Below are positions 45,677 through 55,257 of a stretch of DNA of 64,000 nt, piece after piece. The notes below the pieces were generated by a model. The model saw only the letters and a list, made by a program, of their open reading frames with translations. It was not told the origin of the DNA and did no database searches. The stretch comes from Lutibacter profundi (GTDB lineage Bacteria > Bacteroidota > Bacteroidia > Flavobacteriales > Flavobacteriaceae), in contig NZ_CP013355.1 in NCBI RefSeq assembly GCF_001543325.1, positions 1,952,001 to 2,016,000 on the forward strand, given 5' to 3'. How positions within the stretch are numbered: the stretch's first letter is position 1; every line of letters begins with the position of its first letter. Position numbers and translations under genes: made by a program.

Positions 45677-46896
45677 TGAGGTGTAAATTACAGTACGTTT
45701 TTTTTATTTTTATACTAATATTTAGCATTGATGTTTCTGCTCAAAAAACAAAACGTCAAATACTTGAAGCGCGCAGAATTCAGAATAAAAAAGATCAAAT
45801 TTATATCAATGCACTTCTTTCAAACACTAAAAGAAAAGAGAAAAATTTACTAAACGAGTTAAAAGATTTAAAGGCTAAAATTAAATCAAGAGAAAATTTA
45901 ATTTCAACAATAACAAAAGAATCTAATGAGCTTGCAAATGAAATTTATTTAAATCAATTACAAATTAATAAAAACAAACGAAATTTAGAGCTTTTAAAAA
46001 AGAATTATGGTGATATGATTTTTCAATCATACAAAAGCAAATCTCAAAATAGTAGAATTATGTTTTTGCTATCATCAGAAAACTTTTATCAAGGATATAA
46101 GCGTTTTCAATATATGAAACAATACGCTTCATTTAGGAAAAAGCAAGGAGAAGAAATTCAGGCTAAAATAGCGGAGCTAGAAGTTTTAATAGATACATTA
46201 TTACATAAAAAAGAGTTAAAACAACTTCTTTTATCTGAAAAAAAAGAAGAACAATTAGCTGTTGAGAAAGAAAAGAAAGAGCAGGAGAATTTATTAAGTC
46301 GAGTTAAGAAAAAAGAAAATAAATATAAAAGACAGATTCGGAAATTTCAAAAAGAAGAAGCGCGTATTGATGCACAAATTAAGAAAGTAATTAAAGATGC
46401 AATTATTGCTTCAAATAAAAAAACAGGTAAAAAAACAAGCAAATCTGCGGTGTTTAAACTTACAGCAGAAGCAAAAGAATTAGCATCAAAATTTACATTA
46501 AATAAGGGGAAATTGCCTTGGCCTGTAGAAAAAGGATATATTTCAACATACTATGGAAACCAGCCAAGCCCCATTAATAAAGCTACAATTATAAGAAGTA
46601 ATGGTATTAGAATAACTACCAATGAAGGTAGTAAAGCTAGAGCTGTTTTTGATGGTACAGTATTTAATATTTTAGTAATGTCTGGGAATAAAAAAATGAT
46701 TTTAATCAAGCACGGAGATTATATAACAGGATATAAAAATTTAGAAAGCGTTTTTGTAGCAAAAGGAGATAAGGTTAGCACCAAACAAGAAATAGGCGCA
46801 ATTTTTACAGATAAAATTACTGGAAAAACAATCTTGGGATTCTTTTTACTAAGAAACACAACATATGAAAACCCAAAAAAATGGATTTATAAATAA
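45676..46896 (+). CDS. EnvC-like murein hydrolase activator (degenerate LytM/M23)
   Basis: A 406-residue exported protein: signal peptide (about 1-22), a long coiled coil (about 25-255), and a C-terminal M23/LytM domain (about 280-406) starting KGKLPWPVEKGYISTYYG. The metal-binding residues of active M23 enzymes are replaced: the usual HxGxD site reads SNGIRI and the HxH site reads YKNL. That degeneration is the hallmark of EnvC, which activates cell-division amidases rather than cutting peptidoglycan itself. Last gene of the TPR-DUF4292-EnvC operon. Confidence 0.9.
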   Translation: MRCKLQYVFFIFILIFSIDVSAQKTKRQILEARRIQNKKDQIYINALLSNTKRKEKNLLNELKDLKAKIKSRENLISTITKESNELANEIYLNQLQINKNKRNLELLKKNYGDMIFQSYKSKSQNSRIMFLLSSENFYQGYKRFQYMKQYASFRKKQGEEIQAKIAELEVLIDTLLHKKELKQLLLSEKKEEQLAVEKEKKEQENLLSRVKKKENKYKRQIRKFQKEEARIDAQIKKVIKDAIIASNKKTGKKTSKSAVFKLTAEAKELASKFTLNKGKLPWPVEKGYISTYYGNQPSPINKATIIRSNGIRITTNEGSKARAVFDGTVFNILVMSGNKKMILIKHGDYITGYKNLESVFVAKGDKVSTKQEIGAIFTDKITGKTILGFFLLRNTTYENPKKWIYK

Positions 46897-46909
46897 TAAT
46901 TTTAAATTG

Positions 46910-47419
46910 CTAATTTGTGAAAAGTGCTTTCAATTCTGTAGCATCTACAGGGCTCATTTTCCCCGATAAAATTAAGCTTAATTGTTTACGTCGTAAAGCA
47001 CCTTCATAACGTTCTTTTTCAAGTTTTGTTTCTGGTTTAATTTGTGGTACGGCTACAGGAGAGCCCGTTCTATCAACAGCTACAAACGTGTAAATACCTT
47101 CATTTACTTTTGTTCGTTGTTGAGACTCTCTATCTTCAACCCAAACATCAACATAAATTTCCATAGAAGATTTAAATGCACGGGAAACTTTAGCTTCAAT
47201 AGTAACAACGCTTCCAACAGGTACGGCTTTGGTAAAAGCAACATGATTTACTGAAGCAGTTACAACTATTTTTCGTGAATGACGTTGAGCGGCAATACTA
47301 CAAGCTCTATCCATTCGTGCTAATAACTCACCACCAAATAAATTCCCTAATGGATTGGTTTCACCTGGTAAAACCATATCGGTTAAAATGGTTAAAGATT
47401 CTTTAGGTGCTTTTATCAT
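46910..47419 (-). CDS. Acyl-CoA thioesterase (hotdog fold)
   Basis: A 169-residue hotdog-fold thioesterase of the YciA/BACH type: NPLGNLFGGELLARMDRACSIAAQRH contains the catalytic region, followed by VNHVAFTKAVPVGSVVTIEAKV. Such enzymes hydrolyse acyl-CoA to free acid and CoA. Chain-length preference is unknown. Single gene, convergent with envC, with a -7 box at 47437-47444. Confidence 0.92.
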   Translation of the reverse strand: MIKAPKESLTILTDMVLPGETNPLGNLFGGELLARMDRACSIAAQRHSRKIVVTASVNHVAFTKAVPVGSVVTIEAKVSRAFKSSMEIYVDVWVEDRESQQRTKVNEGIYTFVAVDRTGSPVAVPQIKPETKLEKERYEGALRRKQLSLILSGKMSPVDATELKALFTN

Positions 47420-47436
47420 TTCTTGATGTTTTTCCG

Positions 47437-47444
47437 CAAATATA
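47437..47444 (-). promoter_or_regulatory. -7 box (TATATTTG) of the thioesterase gene
   Basis: A perfect TAnnTTTG box on the minus strand, 17 bases before the ATG at 47419. Confidence 0.55.
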
Positions 47445-47484
47445 TGGCTATTTTATCAAAAAAAAGATAATATTTATAAGTGTA

Positions 47485-48414
47485 CTAATATTCTTTTACA
47501 AGCAACCAAGCAGCTTTAGATTCAGTTTCTTTAATAATTTTCAATTTGTTTATTGCTTCCTTTTTTGAATTAAAGCTTCCGAAGGCAACAGGAGTTAAAT
47601 TCCATTTATTAACACCTAAAATTTGAGCATTAAAGCCTTTTTGTATTAATTGTTGTAATTTTTTTTCAGCATTTTCTGGTTCTCTAAATGCTCCGGCTAT
47701 AATGTGGTAATTGTTAACTTTTTTTGTAACATTTAATGTAATTGCTGGTAGTGGGTTATCAATTATAAAAGTAGCTTCCTGTATCGTTTTTTCCACATTT
47801 TGTTGTTGTTGTTCACTTTGAGCAACTAAATTATTGTATTCAATTTTTTGATATTCTTTCCATCCAACAGTTCCTAATGTAAACAGAATAACTGCAGCTG
47901 CAGCATATTTAATAAAAACAGGTGTTTTAGAGTTGTTTTCTTCATTGTGAAATATTGGAGCTGCTGTTTCTAGTTGTTTCACTTTTTCTTGATAAACAAT
48001 ACGCTTTATGGCTGGAGAAACAAAAGAAGTCAACCCAAATGAAGAGGTTAAATAATTAATATTGGCGGGCTCAAAAATTAGTATTTTTTCTTCATTTAAA
48101 TGAAATGAACCTATATTTTCTAATTCAAGTTCTTCATTTTTTAAAGATAATTTCCAATTTTTAACTTCATTTTCAATTTCTAAAACGGCTTCAGTATATG
48201 AAAGGTTTTTAGCAGTAGCTATATAATTTGCCAATAACCCATCATTATTTTGTAAGTGTGAATTAAAGGTTAGTTGCTTAGAAGGAGCATAAAAAGTATG
48301 TGTAAAGTTATTTACTTTAGCTGAAATTTTGTTGGTTATAAACCCACCAAAATTGGGCACAATTACACATTCATACCGGTATAATAAATTATTTATGTAG
48401 TTAGCTAAAGTCAT
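47485..48414 (-). CDS. SPOR-domain protein with N-terminal HU-CCDC81-like domain
   Basis: A 309-residue membrane protein. The N-terminal ~140 residues (YINNLLYRYECVIVPNFGGFI..., then NIGSFHL) match the bacterial HU-CCDC81 pair found in flavobacterial SPOR proteins. A single membrane helix (about 168-186; KYAAAAVILFTLGTVGW) leads to a C-terminal SPOR domain (about 228-305; YHIIAGAFREPENAEKKL), which binds denuded glycan at division sites. The ATG at 48414 is preferred to an upstream in-frame ATG (48438) because the domain starts there. Probably a division-linked protein. Confidence 0.88.
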   Translation of the reverse strand: MTLANYINNLLYRYECVIVPNFGGFITNKISAKVNNFTHTFYAPSKQLTFNSHLQNNDGLLANYIATAKNLSYTEAVLEIENEVKNWKLSLKNEELELENIGSFHLNEEKILIFEPANINYLTSSFGLTSFVSPAIKRIVYQEKVKQLETAAPIFHNEENNSKTPVFIKYAAAAVILFTLGTVGWKEYQKIEYNNLVAQSEQQQQNVEKTIQEATFIIDNPLPAITLNVTKKVNNYHIIAGAFREPENAEKKLQQLIQKGFNAQILGVNKWNLTPVAFGSFNSKKEAINKLKIIKETESKAAWLLVKEY

Positions 48415-48509
48415 CAAAACAAATATAGAAAAAACCACTATAAAAATTACAGAGAAGTATATTTTTTATTAACAAATATTTTATATCTTGAAACTCAAAT
48501 TGTTAAAAA

Positions 48510-49613
48510 ATGCTTGAAGAAGAATTGTTGTACGTTTTAGCGTTACAGCGGGTAAAAGGTATAGGTGACATTAATGCAAAAAAGTTAATTTCTCACTGTG
48601 GAAGTGCTAAAAATGTACTTACTGAAAAAAGAAAAACACTTGAAAAAATTAACGGAATAGGTTCTGTAATACTTAAAAACTTATTAAATTCTACAAACTT
48701 AAAGGAAGCAGAAAAAGAGCTGAAATACATTCAGGAAAATGCGATTGAAACATTTTATTTTACCGAAAAGAAATACCCAAAAAGATTAAAACATTGTGTA
48801 GATGCACCTATCTTATTTTTTAAAGAAGGAAATTTCCAATTAGAGAACCAACCAATTATTAGTATTGTTGGAACTAGAAAAATTACTAGTTATGGAAGAG
48901 ATTTTTGCGAGAAATTAATCTCAGATTTAAAGGAATACAATCCAATTATTGTAAGTGGTTTTGCTTATGGTGTTGATATTTGTGCACATAAAGCAGCTTT
49001 AAAAAATAAGTTACAAACCATTGGTGTTTTAGCACATGGTTTTGAAGAAGTGTATCCAAAATCGCACAAAAAATATGTTTCTGAGATTAATAAAAATGGA
49101 GGTTTTATAACTGATTTTTGGCATAATGATAAATTAATACGTGAAAATTTCTTAAAACGAAATAGAATTGTTGCAGGTATATCTGAAGCTACAATTATTA
49201 TTGAATCAGCAGAGAAAGGAGGTTCTTTAGTAACAGCAGATATTGCAAACTCATATAGTAGAGATGTTTTTGCAGTTCCTGGAAGAAGTACAGATATTTA
49301 CAGCAAAGGGTGTAATAGTTTAATTAAATATAATAAAGCGGCAATACTAACTTCAGCAAAAGATATTGTAACAATGTTAAATTGGGAATTAGGATTGAAA
49401 CAGCCAAAAACTATTCAAAAACAATTATTTGTAGAACTTACAGATATAGAACAATTAATTTATACTTTTTTACTAGAAAACGGTAAAGAATTGTTAGATT
49501 TAATTTCGTTGAATTGTAAACTACCAATTCATCAAACAACAACTGTTTTATTCAATTTAGAAATGAAAGGAGTGGTAAAACCACTACCCGGAAAACTATT
49601 TGAGGCTGTTTAA
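48510..49613 (+). CDS. dprA: DNA-processing protein DprA
   Basis: A 367-residue protein with an N-terminal helix-hairpin-helix region (about 1-65), the Rossmann-like DprA domain (ISIVGTRKITSYG, IVSGFAYGVDICAHKAAL, GVLAHGFEEVYP, IIESAEKGGSLVTADIA, FAVPGR) and a C-terminal winged-helix domain. DprA brings single-stranded DNA to RecA during transformation. Its presence is usual in flavobacteria even where competence is not known. Single gene. Confidence 0.95.
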   Translation: MLEEELLYVLALQRVKGIGDINAKKLISHCGSAKNVLTEKRKTLEKINGIGSVILKNLLNSTNLKEAEKELKYIQENAIETFYFTEKKYPKRLKHCVDAPILFFKEGNFQLENQPIISIVGTRKITSYGRDFCEKLISDLKEYNPIIVSGFAYGVDICAHKAALKNKLQTIGVLAHGFEEVYPKSHKKYVSEINKNGGFITDFWHNDKLIRENFLKRNRIVAGISEATIIIESAEKGGSLVTADIANSYSRDVFAVPGRSTDIYSKGCNSLIKYNKAAILTSAKDIVTMLNWELGLKQPKTIQKQLFVELTDIEQLIYTFLLENGKELLDLISLNCKLPIHQTTTVLFNLEMKGVVKPLPGKLFEAV

Positions 49614-49957
49614 ATTTCTATTCTTAAGTTAAGAGCAATTATTGAAAACATCAATTCGAAGTATAAATTTTAAAACTTGGAGAGAGTAGATAGTGTGCCT
49701 TTTCCGTCTATAATTTTTATAATTGCTAATCTAAAGAAGAATTTTTGTGTAGTAAAACGGAACAGAGCTAGAATATTTTTAGGGAAAGAGGCGGTTGATG
49801 CAATTGCAATGTATTGAGAACCTTTTTTAACATTAACTTTTCTATTCTAGATATGATTTTCTATTGAAAATTACTTGAACTTACGAAAAGTTATTCTCAA
49901 AAATTAATAGTATTCAATGGTTTATTATGAGTATTTTTGCCACATAAATTTACATTT
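49614..49957. other. Intergenic region with an ambiguous short open stretch
   Basis: 344 bases between dprA and the HAD gene. Codons 49677-49817 (+) are open for 46 residues, ending KNFCVVKRNRARIFLGKEAV..., and the opposite strand is also open for about 58 codons. Neither has a convincing start or a recognised family. It may be a gene remnant. The last part holds the -7 box of the next gene. Confidence 0.3.
49932..49939 (+). promoter_or_regulatory. -7 box (TATTTTTG) of the HAD phosphatase gene
   Basis: A perfect TAnnTTTG box, 18 bases before the ATG at 49958. It overlaps the TTG (49937) that would extend the ORF, so the ATG is the likely start. Confidence 0.55.
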
Positions 49958-50554
49958 ATGATTGAAATCCCAAAACAAGCTGAAGGACTTATTTTTGATT
50001 TAGATGGTACAGTTGCCAATACTATGCAAAATCATTTTTTATCTTGGCGAAAAGCTGTTATGCCTTATGGAGTAGATTTTACGGCCAAATTATTTAAGTC
50101 TTTAACCGGAAAACCAAGAGAAGCTACAATCTTAAAATTGAATGAATTATTTGATACAACAATGAATCCTGAAGAAGTTGGGAATGTAAAAGCAGCCCAT
50201 TTCAAAACATTGGTTGATACCACAAAAGAAATTGCTATAGTAGCAGATGTTGTTAGAAAATACCACAACATTTTACCAATGTCTATTGGAACAGGAAGCA
50301 CTAGAAATGGTGCCAAAAAAACCTTAGAAGTAATTGAAATGTCTCATTTTTTTGATATAGTTATCACAGCCAATGATATTGAAAATCCAAAACCACACCC
50401 TGAAACATTTTTAAAATGTGCAGAATTAATGGGTGTTCATCCAATGAACTGTGTTGTTTTTGAAGATGGAATTTTAGGAATTCAAGCAGCGAAAGAAGCA
50501 GGAATGATGGTTGTAGATGTGAATGATTATTACAAAATGGAATTCACCATTTAA
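49958..50554 (+). CDS. HAD-superfamily phosphatase (beta-phosphoglucomutase-like)
   Basis: A 198-residue HAD hydrolase: nucleophile motif FDLDGT (Asp14, Asp16), motif II SIGTGSTRNGAKKTL, motif III lysine near ENPKPHPE, and motif IV VFEDGILGIQAAKEAGM. The helical cap (about 20-85) is of the PGMB type, as in small-sugar-phosphate phosphatases such as YqaB. Substrate unknown. It ends tail-to-tail with the next gene, overlapping by 4 bases. Confidence 0.9.
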   Translation: MIEIPKQAEGLIFDLDGTVANTMQNHFLSWRKAVMPYGVDFTAKLFKSLTGKPREATILKLNELFDTTMNPEEVGNVKAAHFKTLVDTTKEIAIVADVVRKYHNILPMSIGTGSTRNGAKKTLEVIEMSHFFDIVITANDIENPKPHPETFLKCAELMGVHPMNCVVFEDGILGIQAAKEAGMMVVDVNDYYKMEFTI

Positions 50555-50919
50555 AATTGAGAATTTAGCCCTGTCTCCCATTCATCTAAAAAAGCAACAA
50601 TTTCATCAATAAACTCTTGTGGTTTTTGAGTTCTATTTATGGTGCAATGCAATATAATTTTACTTCTTTCAGGGGGAAATCCAGTTGTAATTGTCCATGA
50701 TAATGCATTTGGACAGTCTAACAATGTGAAACGAACTCCTCCATTTATTTTATTGTAACTAATTAAAAATTCACCCCAAAGTGTTGCACCGCTAAAGTTT
50801 GAATTTTTATTTTCTAAAAAGAACATAGACTCTGTAAATTTATCAAGTGTTTGAGGGTTCACCTTATCTTGAATTATTTTTTGAGAAACCTGTTTATCAA
50901 TAATTCTAAAAAATTCCAT
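50551..50919 (-). CDS. Conserved-looking hypothetical protein
   Basis: A 122-residue soluble protein that I do not recognise. It has no signal peptide or membrane helix. It lies between EamA (start 51785, stop 50925) and the convergent HAD gene; the EamA stop is 5 bases upstream of its ATG, so mfd, eamA and this gene probably form one minus-strand transcript. Tight packing supports a real gene. Confidence 0.7.
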   Translation of the reverse strand: MEFFRIIDKQVSQKIIQDKVNPQTLDKFTESMFFLENKNSNFSGATLWGEFLISYNKINGGVRFTLLDCPNALSWTITTGFPPERSKIILHCTINRTQKPQEFIDEIVAFLDEWETGLNSQF

Positions 50920-50924
50920 AACTA

Positions 50925-51785
50925 TTATTTTTTGTTTGAATTTATACTTTCTATAACTACGGTAGTAAGAATTAAAAAACCACCAATTAATGTTTTTCCC
51001 AAAGGTATTTCATTTAATAATAGCACCCCAAATAAAATTCCGTAAACTGGCTGAATACTACTCATAATACTGGCGGTACTAATAGAAAAATTTTTAAAAC
51101 TCATTACAAATAATGTGTGTCCAATAGCTGTTGTTACTAAGGCTAAAACTATTAAGGCTTGCCAATCGTTATTTGTTGGATTAGCTTCAAAAATAAACAA
51201 TGCAGGCCATAAAACTAGTGTAATAATTATCATTTGATAAAACATTAGCATTGAGCCGTGATAGTGAGCAACTTTCTTTTTCATTAATATATTTCGAATT
51301 GCATAAAAAACAGCTGAAATCAATCCAAAAAGAACTCCCTTTGTGTGGTTGTTTCCAAGATTAAAACTAGGAGATAAAAAGTATATACCAATTAAAACAA
51401 CAAACCCTAAAAAAACATGTTTTTTATTCAATTTTGTTTTAAAAAACAGCGGTTCTAATAGTGCTGTAATTACGGGATAGGAAAATAAAGAAAGCATACC
51501 AATAGCAACATTTGAAAGTTGTAGTGCATAAAAATAAGTAATCCAATGAGCTCCAAACAGCAGTCCGCTTACAAAAATGGTTAACCAATCTTTTTTATGT
51601 TCAAATTTTAAATTTATTTTTTTATACCAAATATATGCGCCTAAAATTATTGAAGCAAACAAACATCGTAACCAAATAGTAACAGGGGGAGGCATTGAAA
51701 TAAACCGCCCTAAAATACCAGAAGTGCTTACCAAAAGAACAGCTACGTTTAACTCAGCTATATGTTTTATATGTTGGCTTTTCAA
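50925..51785 (-). CDS. EamA-family (DMT) transporter
   Basis: A 286-residue integral membrane protein with about ten helices in two EamA repeats (VSTSGILGRFISMPPPVTIWLR at the start, then a second repeat from about 150). Members export amino acids or metabolites. The start is TTG, sharing bases with the mfd stop codon (TTGA), and no in-frame ATG occurs before residue 31; coupling to mfd is likely. Substrate unknown. Confidence 0.88.
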   Translation of the reverse strand: MKSQHIKHIAELNVAVLLVSTSGILGRFISMPPPVTIWLRCLFASIILGAYIWYKKINLKFEHKKDWLTIFVSGLLFGAHWITYFYALQLSNVAIGMLSLFSYPVITALLEPLFFKTKLNKKHVFLGFVVLIGIYFLSPSFNLGNNHTKGVLFGLISAVFYAIRNILMKKKVAHYHGSMLMFYQMIIITLVLWPALFIFEANPTNNDWQALIVLALVTTAIGHTLFVMSFKNFSISTASIMSSIQPVYGILFGVLLLNEIPLGKTLIGGFLILTTVVIESINSNKK

Positions 51786-54700
51786 GTGTTTATTTTTTGA
51801 AGTATTTCTAAAGCTTTATCAATAGAGTTAATTTTAATAAAGGTTAATAATAAACGCAAACCATTTTTTGTTTCTTTTTCCTTCATTATACAAATTGATG
51901 AATTTTGTTGAACAAATTGTAAAATCTTGGTGAAAGTAGCTGTTTGGTAATATGAACTTTGTTGGTTTGAAACAAAATAGCCAATCATTCTATTTTGTTT
52001 TAGGATAAGACGTTCTAAACCTAAATGTTTTGCAATCCATTTAATACGAACACTATTTAATAAATCTACAACTTGTATAGGAAGTTCTCCAAAACGATCA
52101 ATTAATTCGAGTTCAAAATTTTGTAATTCTTTTTCCGTTTTAAGTTCTCCTAATTTGTTATATAAACTTAATCGTTCTGAGATAATATTTATATAATCGT
52201 CAGGAAATAAAATTTCAAAATCGGTATCAATTTGAATTTCTTTTACATATTCTTTAGGTTTGTTAGAGGAATCTTTATACAACTCTTTAAACTCGTTTTC
52301 TTTAAGTTCTTCAATAGTTTCATTTAATATTTTTTGATAGGTTTCAAAGCCAATATCATTAATAAATCCGCTTTGTTCACCTCCTAATAAATCGCCAGCA
52401 CCTCGAATTTCCAAATCTTTCATTGCGATGTTTATCCCACTTCCTAAATCGGTAAATAGTTCAATTGCCTGAATTCTTTTCCGAGCTTCATCAGTCATAT
52501 TGTGGTAAGGAGGCGTTATAAAATAACAAAAAGCTTTTTTATTAGATCGACCAACTCTACCACGCATTTGGTGCAAATCGGACAATCCAAAATTGTTAGC
52601 ATTATTTATAAAAATTGTATTGGCGTTTGGTACATCTAATCCGCTTTCAACAATGGTAGTTGAAACCAATACATCAAACTCATTATTAATAAATGACAAC
52701 ATTAATTGTTCTAATTTTTTACCTTCCATTTGTCCGTGTCCAATACCAATTTTTGCATCGGGGACTAAACGTTGTAACAAACCAGCAACTTCTTTAATGT
52801 TTTCAATTCTATTATGAATAAAAAACACTTGTCCGCCACGTTGTATTTCGTATTGTATAGCATCTCTAATAGTTTCTTCAGAAAAACGAACAACATTACT
52901 CTCAATAGGGTGACGATTTGGCGGAGGCGTATTAATTACAGATAAATCGCGCGCAGCCATTAGGGAAAATTGTAAAGTTCTTGGGATTGGGGTAGCTGTT
53001 AAAGTAAGCGTATCAACATTTTCTTTAATGGTTTTTAATTTGTCTTTTACAGCAACACCAAACTTTTGTTCTTCATCTACAATTAGCAATCCTAAATCCT
53101 TATATTTTATGGCAGCGTTTGTTAATTGATGTGTTCCAATTACAATATCTACACTTCCTTTTTCTAATCCCTCTAAAACTCCTTTTCGTTGTTTTGCAGT
53201 TCTAAATCGGTTTAAATAATCTACAGTAACTGGAAAATCTTTTAATCGCTCACTAAAAGTTCTAAAATGTTGATAAGCTAAAATAGTAGTAGGTACTAAA
53301 ATAGCGACTTGCTTGCCATTATCCACCGCTTTAAAAGCAGCCCGAATAGCAATTTCTGTTTTCCCAAAACCAACATCACCACAAACTAATCTATCCATAG
53401 GTTGTTCGCGCTCCATATCATTTTTAACATCTTGTGTAGCGGTGGATTGATCAGGCGTATCTTGATACATAAAACTTGCTTCCAGTTCATTTTGCATATA
53501 ACTATCAGGATTGTATTGAAATCCTTTTTGCATTTTTCGTTTTGCATATAATTCAATTAAATTAAATGCAATATGTTTAATGCGCGATTTGGTTTTTTGT
53601 TTAAGTTTTTTCCAAGCACCTGAGCCTAATTTGTACAACTTAGGCGTTTTCCCATCTTTACCGCTGTATTTAGATATTTTATGAAGAGAATGAATGCTGA
53701 TATACAAAATATCTCGATCTCCATAAATTAACTTGATGGCTTCTTGTTGTTTTCCTTCAACATCAATTTTTTGTAAACCACCAAATTTTCCAATACCGTG
53801 GTCAATATGAGTTACATAATCACCAATTTCAAGATTTGTTAGTTCTTTTAAGGTGATAGCTTCTTTTTTTGCGTAGCCATTTTTTAAACGAAATTTATGA
53901 TAACGTTCAAAAATTTGATGATCTGTATAACAAACTAATTTATTTTCAACATCAATAAAACCTTGATAAATAGGAAATACAATGGCTTTGTATTCAATTT
54001 CCTCTTCTACATTATTAAAGATATCATGAAAACGTTCTACTTGTTTTTGAGAATCACAAAACAAATAATTTTTAAATCCGTTTGCTGTATTTTCTTGAAA
54101 ATTACGAATTAATAAATCGAAATTTTTATTAAAAGAAGGTTGAGGTTTTGTGTTGAATTGAATAATGTTAAACGGAACTTGATTCAGTAACTTTTGATGA
54201 GATTCTAACTCATTTTTAGTTTGGCGGCTATTTAAAATTTCAATTAACGTGAAATTTTGCAATTGATTTTTTATAATTGTTCCTTCACAAAACAACGCAT
54301 TTGGTTTTGCATGGTTTAAAATAGAATTTAGCTCGGCATAAGCTTCTTCTGCTTTTTTATAGAATGAATCTAATCTATTTACTAAAAAGTCAATATTTTT
54401 TGTAAAAACGATAGTTTTAGAAGAAATATAACTTAAAAAACTTTCTCGTTTTTCGGTTAATGCCTTGTCTTCAACATTAGGCATTATACTAATTTTTTTA
54501 AGCTTATCAATAGATAATTGAGTTTCAATATCAAATGTTCGAATACTATCAATTTCATCTCCAAAAAATTCAATTCTGTAAGGTTCATCATTTGAAAAAG
54601 AAAACACATCAATAATACCACCACGAACCGAAAACTCTCCAGGTTCACTAACAAAGTCAACCCTATTAAAGTTATATTCAAATAAAACTTCATTTACAAA

Positions 54701-55162
54701 ATCTAGGCTTAATTTATCATTAAGGCTTAGTTTTAAAGTATTTCTATTTAACTCAGCTTTGGTTACAACCTGTTCAAATAAGGCTTCAGGGTATGTAACA
54801 ATAATAGCAGGAGTTTTACGAGAATTAATTCTATTTAAAACTTCTGAACGCAATAAAACATTGGCATTGTCAGTCTCTTCAATTTGATAAGGTCTTCTAT
54901 AAGAGCCAGGGTAAAAAAACACATCTTTTTCAGGTAATAATTGCTCTAAATCATTTAAATAATAGGCAGCTTCTTCTTTATCATTTAAAATTAAAAGAAA
55001 AGGTTTTCCAGCTTTTTTGAAGCTCTCAGAAATAACAAAAGATAATGACGACCCTACCAAATTCGCAATTTGAAAATGGTGATTTGTTTTTGATAAGTGT
55101 TGAACTAATTGTTTTTTTTGAACAATTAGTTCGTAAATTTTGGTAATGTGTTGTTTGCTCAA
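51782..55162 (-). CDS. mfd: Transcription-repair coupling factor Mfd
   Basis: An ATP-dependent DNA translocase of 1126 residues that removes stalled RNA polymerase and recruits UvrA. Visible domains: UvrB-homology region (about 40-230), CarD-like RNA polymerase interaction domain (LEIGDYVTHIDHGIGKFGGL), translocase motor with Walker A GDVGFGKTEIA, motif II VDEEQKFGV, TATPIPRT and GRVGRS, and a C-terminal TRCF domain. No ATG is available; TTG at 55162 gives MSKQHITKIYEL, while a TTG at 55171 adds three residues. The start is uncertain by that amount. It heads a minus-strand operon with eamA. Confidence 0.95.
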   Translation of the reverse strand: MSKQHITKIYELIVQKKQLVQHLSKTNHHFQIANLVGSSLSFVISESFKKAGKPFLLILNDKEEAAYYLNDLEQLLPEKDVFFYPGSYRRPYQIEETDNANVLLRSEVLNRINSRKTPAIIVTYPEALFEQVVTKAELNRNTLKLSLNDKLSLDFVNEVLFEYNFNRVDFVSEPGEFSVRGGIIDVFSFSNDEPYRIEFFGDEIDSIRTFDIETQLSIDKLKKISIMPNVEDKALTEKRESFLSYISSKTIVFTKNIDFLVNRLDSFYKKAEEAYAELNSILNHAKPNALFCEGTIIKNQLQNFTLIEILNSRQTKNELESHQKLLNQVPFNIIQFNTKPQPSFNKNFDLLIRNFQENTANGFKNYLFCDSQKQVERFHDIFNNVEEEIEYKAIVFPIYQGFIDVENKLVCYTDHQIFERYHKFRLKNGYAKKEAITLKELTNLEIGDYVTHIDHGIGKFGGLQKIDVEGKQQEAIKLIYGDRDILYISIHSLHKISKYSGKDGKTPKLYKLGSGAWKKLKQKTKSRIKHIAFNLIELYAKRKMQKGFQYNPDSYMQNELEASFMYQDTPDQSTATQDVKNDMEREQPMDRLVCGDVGFGKTEIAIRAAFKAVDNGKQVAILVPTTILAYQHFRTFSERLKDFPVTVDYLNRFRTAKQRKGVLEGLEKGSVDIVIGTHQLTNAAIKYKDLGLLIVDEEQKFGVAVKDKLKTIKENVDTLTLTATPIPRTLQFSLMAARDLSVINTPPPNRHPIESNVVRFSEETIRDAIQYEIQRGGQVFFIHNRIENIKEVAGLLQRLVPDAKIGIGHGQMEGKKLEQLMLSFINNEFDVLVSTTIVESGLDVPNANTIFINNANNFGLSDLHQMRGRVGRSNKKAFCYFITPPYHNMTDEARKRIQAIELFTDLGSGINIAMKDLEIRGAGDLLGGEQSGFINDIGFETYQKILNETIEELKENEFKELYKDSSNKPKEYVKEIQIDTDFEILFPDDYINIISERLSLYNKLGELKTEKELQNFELELIDRFGELPIQVVDLLNSVRIKWIAKHLGLERLILKQNRMIGYFVSNQQSSYYQTATFTKILQFVQQNSSICIMKEKETKNGLRLLLTFIKINSIDKALEILQKINT

Positions 55163-55178
55163 AAGTTGCAAATTTTGC

Positions 55179-55186
55179 CAAAGGTA
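55179..55186 (-). promoter_or_regulatory. -7 box (TACCTTTG) of mfd
   Basis: A perfect TAnnTTTG box on the minus strand, ending 16 bases from the TTG at 55162 and 7 bases from the TTG at 55171; the very short distance favours the former. Confidence 0.5.
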
Positions 55187-55257
55187 ATATTTTAATAAAA
55201 ACTCGAAAAAATTTAAGTATAAATTCTTAAATTTATAGAAACCAAAAATTATAAATT

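Noticed and set aside
45676-46896. Active M23 peptidoglycan endopeptidase
   Set aside because: The residues expected to bind zinc are replaced, so an activator role is more likely.
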